DNA from: Anaeramoeba flamelloides
Taxonomy: Eukaryota; Metamonada; Anaeramoebidae
DNA: 64,000 bases
NCBI GenBank assembly: GCA_027625915.1
Contig: JANTQA010000012.1
Location: 15,276,501 to 15,340,500, forward strand
Direction of reading: 5' to 3'
Below the pieces are notes generated by a model, which was not told where the DNA came from, ran no database searches, and saw only the letters and a list, made by a program, of their open reading frames with translations. The position numbers and the translations under genes are program-made. Of the stretch, positions 1 through 11,300 are shown piece by piece; positions within the stretch are counted from its first letter, which is position 1, and each line of letters starts with the position of its first letter.

Positions 1-836
1 TATCAAACATAGAAACCAAAAGAAAAAGTGACTATCAGGTTTTAAAAAAGAAATTAAAACAATAAATATTTTTAAAACCTTAATTTATTTTATTTTATAT
101 ATAAAAACTTCATATAAATCAAAAATTAAAAAGAATGATTTAAAATGGACTTTTACAAAAATTGATAATCCTTTCAATTATCCAATAATTATAAAAAATA
201 AATTCAAACTAAATCCAACAAATAAAATAAATTTTTCAATATTCAATTTTTTTAATAAGACTCATTCAGAAAAATTTTTTTCTCGTTTTATCATCAAAAC
301 CCCAAAAAAAACGACAACCACTTGAAAAAAATTCAATTAAAAATTATGAATGAATTTATTATCTTATTAAATATAAAAGAATTCAACACAACAAATAAAA
401 AATTATTAATAAAAAATTTATTAAAATTAATAATTCTTATTGAATTCAAAAAACTGGAAACTAACAAAAATCAACAACTTCCAAATTGAATATTGGATTA
501 AAAAATCTTTTAATTATTCTTATATTTCAATATTTGATAATTATAATTACTCCAATTCAAATAACGGAAAAATAGAAATTTCAATTTATTAAAAACACTA
601 ATTTATTTATCAAACCAAATTAATAATAATATTGATTACAATAATGATAAAAATAAAATAATTTATTTTTTCAAACTTTACATATTGTAAAAGTTTAAAA
701 AAGTTACAAAATGTACCAAACAAAAACAAATTGATTTTTATTCAAAAAAATATTTCAACATTAGAAATATTTAATTTCTTAAATAATTATTGTGTTATTA
801 GATTTTTAAGGAAAGGAAATAATAAACTTGTAATTT
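1..836. other. AT-rich stretch upstream of the LINE, no clear gene
   Basis: No open reading frame of convincing length or known motif. Short, lysine- and asparagine-rich open stretches between about 1 and 600 could be worn remains of the first ORF or 5' region of the LINE that follows, but nothing diagnostic (no gag-like zinc knuckle) is visible. The element's 5' end therefore cannot be placed. Confidence 0.4.
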
Positions 837-1210
837 CACAAGTGTGAATATGAATGTTGTAAAAAATAGAGTTTTTTTGATTTTCTCAAAAAATTGTGAT
901 TTTCACACTGTTACCAAAGTTTTGATTATGGATATATCTATATCGGGTTAAAATTTTAAGTTAATAATGATTCTAAATCAAAAACCGCCTCGAAATTACA
1001 GATGTTTTGTTTTGAAAACCAATTTTTTTTTGGAAACAAAACATCTGTAATTTCGAGGCGGTTTTTGGTCTAAAATACTTTTTTGCTTATTTATATAATC
1101 TCATTTCTAAATCTCTATTTCCTAAACTTTGGTAACAGTGTGAAACTCACAATTTTTTGAGAAAATCAAAAAAAACTCTATTTTTTACAACATTCATATT
1201 CACACTAGTG
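837..1210. mobile_element. Foldback (MITE-like) element with about 85-base terminal inverted repeats
   Basis: Both ends read inward as CAC(A/T)AGTGTGAATATGAATG and the match continues for about 85 bases, through a tract that reads TCACACTGTTACCAAAGTTT, before breaking. The centre is a second, separate hairpin. There is no coding capacity, so it would need a transposase from elsewhere. The CACTAG-like termini recall CACTA/EnSpm elements, but the three bases outside each end (TTT and TTG) are not a clean duplication, so the superfamily is open. It lies just upstream of the LINE endonuclease region. Confidence 0.75.
981..1065. repeat. Perfect 32-bp hairpin nested inside the foldback element
   Basis: Positions 981-1012 and 1034-1065 are exact reverse complements, 32 of 32 bases, around a 21-base loop. 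The stem carries CCGCCTCGAAATTACAGATG, far more GC-rich than its surroundings. Perfect pairing against the imperfect outer repeat suggests a younger insertion or a constrained structure. It contains no gene. Confidence 0.85.
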
Positions 1211-1329
1211 TTGGGAAAATCTCGAAAAAATAAAAACTTTTAAAAGAATATTAAAAAATAAACAAAAAAATATTCCAAATGATTTATATATAAAACATTT
1301 TTTGAAGAACAAAGAAAGATTATTAATAA

Positions 1330-4300
1330 AAGGTTCTAAAAAAAATGAAAAATAAAAATCAAAAAATAAATATTAATATAGCCTCTTTAAATATTTGTGG
1401 CTTGAATAATTCAAATAAGATTTTTAAATTAGAATCTTTTTTATTAAAATGTAATATCGATATTTGTTTAATACAAGAATCCAAAATAACAAAAAAAACC
1501 AACTTTCACAAACTATTTCTCTGTGAATAAAAAAATCTTATGGAAATAATGGAAATAAGGGTGGTTTATTAATAATAATAAAAAAAGATATTTCTAGAAT
1601 TTTTTTCGTGGAATATTAATTGCTGATTTAGATGTAATGGGAATACAACTTACTGATTTAATCATTATTAATATATATCGGAGAAATGACCGAAATATTA
1701 AAATTAATAAAAAAATAATAAATATCTTAAGAAAATACCAAAACAATAAAACAATTATTGGTGGTGATTTTAATTTAAATGAAAATAAAAATAAAATTAT
1801 TTGAAAAATTTAATTTTAAAATATTTCTTAATAATAAACCAAGTAGAAAACCAAACAATTTGGATTATTTTTTAACAAATTTTAATAATTTAAAACTCAA
1901 TAAATCAAAGACTATCAAAAATTTTATTAGTGATCATAATAGAATTATGAATAAATTTGAAATAAACTCAAATTGGGAAATCAATGATATCTATAAAATT
2001 AAAGATATTCCAACCTTTCAAGAAGACTTTATCCAATTCTTTTCTCGACAGAATTTTAATTTAAATGAAGAAAATTTTATTTTATTTAAAAAAAAATCTA
2101 AACAGAAAGAAAGAATAGTATTTGATTTCAAACAAGATAAATTAAAAATTAATAATTTACTTTATAAATTGTTTGATAAAAATGAAACTTTACATAAAAT
2201 CAAAAAAATTAATGAATTAAATTACTTAAAATTACTTAATCAAATAAATGAAGAATATAATAAAAATAAAAACTTTTGGAAAACATTAAATAAAATAAGA
2301 GAAACTTCTACAAAAAATGTTTTTAAATAATGAAACCATATTCACAGTGTATAACGATTTTGTAAAATCAATTAGTCAAAAACCTAATACAAATATAATT
2401 AATTATATTAAAAAATTTAAAATTAATAAAAATTCATTAAATCCAATTGACATAAAGGAAATTTTTGATCAAGATAAAATTAAAGAAATAATCAAATTTC
2501 AAAAAAATAAATCAGTTACAGTCAGTTTCACTTTTAAGGCACAAACTTTCAACGAAATTTAAGGCACAAAAAAATCTCAAATTAAGGCACAAAATTTGGA
2601 ATTTTTTTTTTTTGCAATTTATTTTTACTAGAATTCCAAATTTTGTGCCTTAATTTGATATTTTTATTGTGTCTTAAATTTCGTTGAAAGTTTGTGCCTT
2701 AAAAGTGAAACTGACTGTAAAGAATTTGACAAAATAAATCATTATAAGTTTATAAAAAACCAACCAATTCAATATTTATTAAATTATAATTATTTTATTA
2801 AAACAGTTCAAAATATTTTTTTAAATTGGATAACAGACGAAACTGAAAAAAGTATAAATTTTATTAAAAAAAGAAATTTATTATTTATTCATAAATCGGG
2901 GGATGAAAACGAACCATTAAATTATCGACCTATCTCTATAAATCAATCTCTTCCAAGATTTTTTTAAAAATTAATATACATTGGAATTCAAGACTCATGG
3001 GACTTGATTTCAAAAAAACAATTTAGATTTAAAAAATATTTTGGAACAAGAATTGCTGTTTTAAATTTATTAAGAAAATTTAAAAAAATAAAAAATAAAA
3101 ATAAAAATACAGAATACTTTGTAGTTACTATAGACATACAAAAATGTTTTGACTCTATACAACACTCCTTAATATATCAATCTATTAAAAAATTTATCAA
3201 AAATGAAACAATTAAAAATTGGCTCTTGAGATATTACAAAAAAAGAAGGAATTGGAGTTTATCAAGGAGATCCCTTATCACCAATTCTCTTCGCATTTAT
3301 ATCTCATTTCCTACTAGAAAAGTTAAAAAACTTTAGCTGTTCATGTTCAAATGTATGCAGATGATCTTATTCTTATTATGAAAGGGCCATTAATCTCTCT
3401 AAAAATTAATTTAGAAAGGATTTTTGAAATAATAAAAAAGATTCGGGATGAACCCACATAATAAAAAAAACCAAATATAAAAAAAGAATTAAAAGATATT
3501 TTTTATCTTGGGATTTGGTTAGAAAAAAAACACACATCTTGAATATAATTTCAAAAAAGTGGAAAAGTCCTTGGAAACACTTAATCGATTGTTTCAACAA
3601 AATAAACTCAACAATAGAGTCAAAATAACTTCTTTCAAAGCTCTCATTTTAAGTCAACTTTATTATGGTCTTGAAATATTTGACTTGAAACAAAATGATT
3701 TTGAAAGAATTGATAGATTTATCAATAAATCAGTCACAAATTTCTCACAAATTAATATCCATTCACCTCGATTAATTTATAAAACTGAAGCAAAAATTGA
3801 TCTCGCTGTATTAAAAGTATACCGAAGAAAATATAAATTGATAGAAAAATTAGATTTCTTAAATTTAAAAAAATTAAAAACAATACTAAATTTTCGAAAA
3901 TTGGAAAATGAAAATATTAATTGGCACACTAAGGGATTAAAATTATTAGATTTAGAATTAAAAGTTTTTTTGATTAACCGAATTGGAAAATTCACCTAGT
4001 TGGAAAGTTCAACAATATCTAAAAATTATAAAACAACAAAATTGCAATTTCAAACAACAAAAATATTTAAACTGGAAAGCTTCAAAAAACAATTCTAAAA
4101 TTTCGAAATTTTACTAATTGTTTAAATAGGTACTCTTATGTAAAAGTAAAAAATAAAAATAAAAATTGTGATTTATGTAAAGAAAAGTTAAATATTGATA
4201 TCATTGAAGATTTCGATCATTTTTTATGGGACTGTCCGGCCTATAAAATAAATCGAAAAAATCTGGATATCTGAATTTTTTGAAAAAATAAAAAAATTAA

Positions 4301-4463
4301 TAATATCGGAGATATTATTAATAAAAAAAATTCATCATATATATTATCATTAGTAAGTGATAATAAAATTTGTGATTCTTTAACAAAATTTCTAAAAAAA
4401 AGTTTAGAAATTAGGGCACACAGGAGAAAAGCAATTTTCTCTCTTCAAAAATAAAAAAAAAAA
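1330..4463 (+). mobile_element. Degenerate LINE (non-LTR retrotransposon) with APE endonuclease and reverse transcriptase
   Basis: Translated pieces in several frames give the ordered landmarks of an APE-type LINE. The endonuclease N-terminus (SLNICGL ... CLIQESK) starts at 1345, GGDFN lies near 1759-1776 and SDHN at 1929-1940. The reverse transcriptase has NYRPIS at 2920, DIQKCFDSI (palm motif A, catalytic Asp) at 3133, QGDPLSP (motif B) at 3263 and YADD (motif C) at 3353. A C-terminal zinc knuckle follows (CDLC at 4167, HFLWDCP at 4218), and the 3' end is A-rich (4446-4466). Several stops and frameshifts split the ORF, so this copy is inactive. A 199-bp foldback element sits inside it at 2519-2717. 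No target-site duplication was recognised because the 5' end is unclear. The clade is unassigned. Confidence 0.9.
2519..2717. mobile_element. Tc1/mariner-like foldback MITE, copy 1, inserted in the LINE
   Basis: Almost the whole 199 bp is one palindrome. Termini read CAGTCAGTTTCACTTTTAAG on both strands and are flanked by TA on each side, the target-site duplication and CAGT-type end expected of Tc1/mariner elements. Inside, the motif TTAAGGCACAAA recurs three times per arm. Removing it rejoins LINE coding sequence directly upstream and downstream, so it arrived after the LINE. It has no coding capacity. Other copies: 14220-14415, 20516-20708 and 63777-63971. Confidence 0.88.
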
Positions 4464-5339
4464 ATAAAAGTTATTAGTTTTATTTATTAATTTTGTATTT
4501 AATTTAAAATATATTTTAAAAAATTAAAACTTTTTTTTTTGTTTTCATGTGAAATTTCAATTCATCAATTTGAAGATTCTTTATTGGAATTTTTTAATAA
4601 TTTCCTTTTAAACAAAATTTCATTTTAATCTCAAAAAATAAAAAAGAACCCCCTAAAAAATATTTTCGTAAAAAATTGATTATTTGACAAGCAAATTATT
4701 TCAACTTTTTCATAAAAAAATTATCTTTTATTTTCATTATTATCCAAGTACCTACACGGTTTTCAAAATCAAAACTTATAAACAAATAAAAAATGACAGT
4801 TAAATAGATGAAAAATAAGTTTTTAAAAAATGTTCTAAATGACAAAAAATTAGATTCTAAATGAATTCGAAAAACCATTATAAAAAAAATTTGTTCACTT
4901 TTCAATATACTTCCAAATAATAACCATTTTTTTTCTTCAAAAAATCTTAAAAACCTATTACCGAAAACAACTCTCCAAATAAATGAAAATTATTCAATTG
5001 ATCCAAACTTATTTTTTATTTAAAGGTAAAAATAAATTAACCAAAAAAAAAGAACAGAATTAAATAAAGAATTTGATCTTTAAATACAAAAGCAAAAAAA
5101 AGGTATCTAGTTTTTTTGAGTGTTAATATCAAATTTAATCCCATTAATTAGAAATAATTACATAAAAAAGAAAAAAAAACCACTTGAAATATCGAATTAA
5201 ATTCAACATTTTTCTTGTTTTACAAGAATGAGTGTGTAAACTTTTGTTTTCTGTTTCTTTTGAATTAGGCAATACAATTAACTTTAAAAATACTATTCGA
5301 AGGTTTCATTTTTTTCAAAATAACTTTTTCAAATTGAAA

Positions 5340-8300
5340 ATGAACCAAAAAACCTTGTTTTGGGTTGAAACGCTTTATGCATATAATGGCGAGGATGAAA
5401 GTCAAATATCATTTGGTGTGGGTGAAAAAATTCAAGTTATTGATGATGGTAGTGAATGGTGGGCAGGGTTTTCAGAAACATCAAAAGGCTATTTCCCAAG
5501 TAAAAAGAAAAAAAATCCATTTTTGTTTAACTTTTTTTTTCTTTTTCTTTCTCAATTTTATCTCTTTTCTTTTTATTTGACTCGAATTCCAATTATTTCA
5601 TATTTTTCTGATTTAACAATTCTTTTATTGTTAATTTGGACGATTTGTGATCACCTTTCCAAAATTAAAACCAATTTCTTTGTTTTTTTTTGAAATTCTA
5701 ATCCAATAAAACTGTACCAAACACAAAACAAAAAACAAAAACAACAAAAAAATAAATTTTTTTACAACTAAATGCAAAAAAAACAACATGACAAATAGGC
5801 AATTTTGTTCGTGTTTTAAATGAGGTGTGTGATTTTTTAATTTGTTATTTCTATTTTTTTTGAAAATATCAAATAATTTTCCAATTTTCCAAAAAACTTT
5901 TTGTTTTGTTTTTGTTTTTTTTTTTTTGAAAACAATTTTAATTTCCTTTGTTAATGACAATCTATCAATTTAAAGAATGAAATTCCACAACAAAGACAAC
6001 AAAGGTCAGGAGGGGGAGGAGGGGGAGGAGGAGGCCTGATGAATGGGATTTTAGGAGGAAGAAGTGGACTTAATCAAACATCATTTCCAAAAAAAGAAAA
6101 AAAAAAAGAACCACAAATGTCAAATGAATTGAGTGCAATTTTAAACCGAAGAAAAAAAAAATCGAAACAAGAAACAGTTGAGACTGAAAACAAAACTCAG
6201 AACAAAAGTAATAACTTTTTTTTTCTCACAAAAGCTTTTGATTTATTTTCTCTTTTTCGATCCAAAACAAACTTAACTTTTTCTTTTATTCTTTACTTTC
6301 AAACAAATTGGAATGTTTAAAACAAACAAAGCACTGTTATTTTTTTTTCTCTTCTTTTATTTTGGAAACAATCAGACCTTTATTTTTTTTTTTTTTTGAT
6401 TCTCAAAGAAATTTTGCACTTTCACCAACAAATCTTCAAAAGACTTGCAATTTAATTTTCATTTTATTAATTCTTATCAAGATAATTATTGAAATCGAGA
6501 TCACAAATTTTAATTGGTTAAACAATCAAATATCAATCTTTAAACTGTTGGAAAAGAAAATTAAAAAGTATTTTGTTATTTTGTTCCAAAATTATTTAAG
6601 GGGGTAAGTACATTTTTCATTTTTTGAGTGCCACCATTTAGGTGAAACTGAATTATTCAAATCATTTTTTTAGCCAAATACATTGATATTTTAATAAATA
6701 CTAGAGTGGAATATATCCTAGTATAAGATATTTTCATACCAACAAAAAAACACAAATCAAAAAAATGAAAAAATCGATCAAAAAAAAATAAATAAAAATC
6801 ATTTATTACTTGATCTTATCTGTAAGATTTTACACAATTACTGATTCTTTATTTGGTTTTATTTTTAATTCTTTATGAAAAAAATTTTGTTTGGAAAATT
6901 TTTGATAAACAAATTACTGTTAATTTCGAAAGAATTTCCAAAATGAATTCAGAATTCCTATTTTCATTTATGTCATCTAATTCTAGTTTTAGTTAAGAAA
7001 ATCAGAGATTGTTTTAATTCTTCTTGAGAATGAGGGTTTATTGGACAAATTCGTTTGATTTTATAATTATTTATTTTCCATTAAAATGAGAACTCAAAAA
7101 AAATTCTGAATCTGATTGAAATTTGTTATTGAATTTTTCAATTATTTTGATTTGAATCTTTTGTAACTGTTTTTTTGATTCCAAGAATTCAACCCCTTTA
7201 TTTTAATTTTTGAAATATTATTCCTTGTTTTGGCTTGGTTTGATAAAAATATTTGAAAAAAAGAATTTTGAAAGCAAATTTTTCACAAAAGGTTTTTTAA
7301 AAATAATAATAAATAGTAATGGGGCGAGAAATTTAAGGAAAAAAAATAGTTTGTATTCACACAAACTAAGAAGATAAAGAAAACCAATCTTCGAAAATAG
7401 GTTTTTATCGATTTTTTTTTTTTTTCATTCATTGATTTCAACAAATTTATTTGGAAAGGTGATCTTTCGTGTTTGGTCTTCTAAAAGAAAATATTTGATT
7501 CAAATGCACACCTTTTTGGGTATATTTTTTTGGTTTACTGTTTGATTAATTTCAATCGTTCGTATAAACACATCTCTAGATCCAAAACCAAATTTAATAA
7601 AACGAAAAATTTAATCAAAAAAAATGTTCAAAAAATTGAAAAATTTAAGATTCAACTCAGAATTACTTTGATTCTTTTCACAAATAGATTAGCGAATGGT
7701 GTTTTGGTTCCAAAGTTTCACTATCTGTTGGCACTCAAAAAATAATTTTCAGTAATGTTCACACAATTAAAATTTTTCAAAATGGAAAAATGTACTTACT
7801 TCCTTAAAAAAAACATAAATGAAAAAAAATATTGAATGTTTAATTCCAATTTTATCAATTTAAAATTATTTTGAACCTCAAAAAAATGTAAACAGGAAAA
7901 CAAAAATTATTCAACAAAAAAAACCCAGAAATCACATAATATAATAAAAAGAATAAAATAATAATTAGATGCTTCTATTTTTCCCAATTACAATAAAGTT
8001 CATTCACATATCAAAAAGATGAAAAAATAATCAAATTTTTTACGTTTTAATATGGTTTGAAATATCAACAAAATTTATCTTAAAAAAAAAGGATTAATTA
8101 AATAAAGAATCTCTCATCTTCAGAGAAAACATATTGAAGATTTTTCAAAAAATAATTAATATTTTGGAACATTTTTTTTTGAATATATCAGTAATAAATT
8201 CTTTACTTTTTTGGTTTCTTTCAAAATTTAAAAATCAAATTATTCATTAATAATCGAACTGTTTTGTAAAAGAAGAAATTTTGATGGAAAAACATTTCTT

Positions 8301-11300
8301 TGACAAACAGTTCAAAAATAGTTTGAAAAATTATCAACTAAAATTGTAATATTCTTGTTAAAATATTTTAATTGATCATCTTGTTGAGGAAATGAACATT
8401 TGTTTTTAATAAATAAAAAAAACAAAGTTTTTTTTTATTTGAAATGCATACATAAAACCAAAAAAAAACTATTTAAATGATAAAAATAACAAAATAATCC
8501 TCATATTACACATGAACAATTTTGATCTTCTGTTAATATGTATTAACACAAATAAAGAAAAAGTTATAATAAATAATTAGAAATATTCATTAACTGATGA
8601 ATAATTATGTTTTATGTTGAAAAATTCAAAAAAATTTTTAAGGGGGTAAGTACATTTTTCATTTTTTGAGTGCCACCATTTGTGTGAAACTGAATTTTTC
8701 AAATCATTTCTTTAGCAAAATACATTGATATTTTAATAAATACTAGAGTGGAATATATCCTAGTATAAGATATTTTCATACCAACAAAAAAACACAAATC
8801 AAAAAAATGAAAAAATCGATCAAAAAAAAATAAATAAAAATCATTTATTACTTGATCTTATCTATAAAATTTTACACAATTACTGATTCTTTATTTGGTT
8901 TTATTTTTAATTCTTTATGAAAAAAATTATGTTTGTAAAATTTTTGATAAACAAATTACTGTTTATTTCTAAAGAATTTCCAAAATGAATTTAAAAATCC
9001 TATTTTCATTTATGTCATCTAATTCTAGTTTTAGTTCAGAAAATCAGAGATTTTTGTAATTCTTCTTGAGAATGACCGTTTATTGGACAAATTCGTTTGA
9101 TTTTATAATTATTTATTTTCCATTAAAATGAGAACTCAAAAAAATTCTGAATCTGATAAAAATTTGTTATTGAATTTCTCAATTATTTTGATTTGAATCT
9201 TTTGTAACTGTTTTTTTGATTCCAAGAATTCAACCCCTTTATTTTAATTTTTGAAATATTATTCCTTGGTTTTGGCTTTGTTTGATAAAAATATTTTAAA
9301 AAAGAATTTTGAAAGCAAATTTGTCACAAAAGGTTTTTAAAAATAATAATAAATAGTAATGGGGCGAGAAATTCAAGGAAAAAAATAGTTTGGATTCATA
9401 CAAACTAAGAAGATAAATAATAAACAAATCTTCCAAAATAGGTTTTTATTCGATTTTTTTTTTTTTCATTCATTGATTTCAACAAATTTATTTGGAAAGG
9501 TGATCTTTCGTGTTTGGTCTTCTAAAAGAAAATATTTGATTCAAATGCACACCTTTTTTGGGTATATTTTTTTGGTTTACTGTTTGATTAATTTCAATCG
9601 TTCGTATAAACACATCTCTAGATCCAAAACCAAATTTAATAAAACGAAAAATTTAATCAAAAAAAATGTTCAAAAAATTGAAAAATTTTAAGATTCAACT
9701 CAGAATTACTTTGATTCTTTTCACGAATAGACTAGTGGATGGTGTTTTAGTTTCAAAGTTTCAATATCTGTTGGCACTTAAAAAATAATTTTCAGTAATG
9801 GACACACAATTAAATTTTTTCAAAATGGGAAAATGTACTTACATCCTTAAACACAATCTAATTATTAATTTTTTCAATAAAATTTCAATATTTGTTAATT
9901 ATATATATATATACATATATATATCTATATATATCAATAAAAATCATGAAACAATTACAAAATAATTCTAGATACTGAAGTTAATAAAACACCACCATGG
10001 ATGAAAGAAAGAATGATGGGAAGAAGTAGAGGTGGGGGACGAGGAACAGGTAAAGTAAATGTATCTGTAAGAGGAACAGGAAGAGTAACCAGAGGAGGAT
10101 TTGGCAGAGGAACTAGAAGAGGAACTGGAAGAGGAACCGGAAAAGGATTTGGTAGAGGAACTGGAAGAGGAACCGGAAGAGGAACCGGAAGAGGAACAGG
10201 GAGAGGAACAGGGAGAGGAACAGGGAGAGTAACCAGAGGAGGTACCAGAGGAGGGACCAGAGGAGGAACCCGGGGGGGAACCAGGGGAGGGACACGAGGA
10301 GGAACACGAGGAGGAACAGGCAGAGGATTTGGAAGAGGAACAGGGAGAGTGGCTGGAAGAGGAACTGGAAGAGGAACTGGAAGAGGAACTGGAAGAGGAA
10401 CTGGAAGAGGGACAGGAACTGGAAGAGGAATAGGAACTGGAACCGGAACTGGAAGAGCAACACGAGGAGGAACCAGTAGAGGATTTGGCAGAGGAACAGG
10501 ATTTGACCGAGGTAGAGGGAACGGTCGAGGAACTGTAACTGTAACTGGAAGAGGAAGAGGAATTCAATCAAATATTAAAACTGGGGGAATTGTATCAAAA
10601 TGGGAAATGAAAAATCAAAATCAACAAACAACAACTAAAGGTAAATTGTTAACTTTTTAATTTTTTTTATTAAAATTGTTCCTAATATCAACTGTTGAAA
10701 AAAATTATGGATCGAACGAAACAACTTATGTAATTCAAAAAATGAAATGAAAACGAAAAACCAAATGATAAAAAAATGATTTTCATATTTTAACAAAAAT
10801 CACAATATTTCTAATTTGAGTGAAATTGTATTATTGTGATTGTTTGGTCCTTTTTGAATGCGTGAATAATTTTGGAATTTTAGTTTATTTTGATTTTTCC
10901 AAGTTTTTTTTTTTTTTTTTGCGATTCTTCATAAAATCCATTTTTTTTTTTATTTTGAAGATGAAAATCTTGAAAAAATTACATTTTAGAATTTTTTTTT
11001 TTTTTTTTTTTTTATATACATTAATCTTAAATTTCAAAATTGAATCTAAATATCTATATTTATCCCTCTCTATCTGCTTGTTTATTTGTATATTCCTTAT
11101 TAACTCCCTTTTTTTTTTTTTTTCAAATAGAAACAAAATCAAAAGAAAAGCCAAAAAGAAAAACCAATGGAAAAACTAAAGGAAAAACCCATGGAATTAC
11201 CTGTTGAACTACCTGATGAACTACCCGAAGAATTACCTGACGAGTTACCCGACGAATTACCCGACGAATTACCTGATGAATTACCAGATGAACTACCCGA

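Noticed and set aside
6600-9846. Two 1.2 kb direct repeats around a 0.84 kb segment, as in an LTR element
   Set aside because: Each repeat has its own TTAA on both sides and inverted termini starting GG, not TG...CA. The middle segment has no coding content, primer site or polypurine tract.
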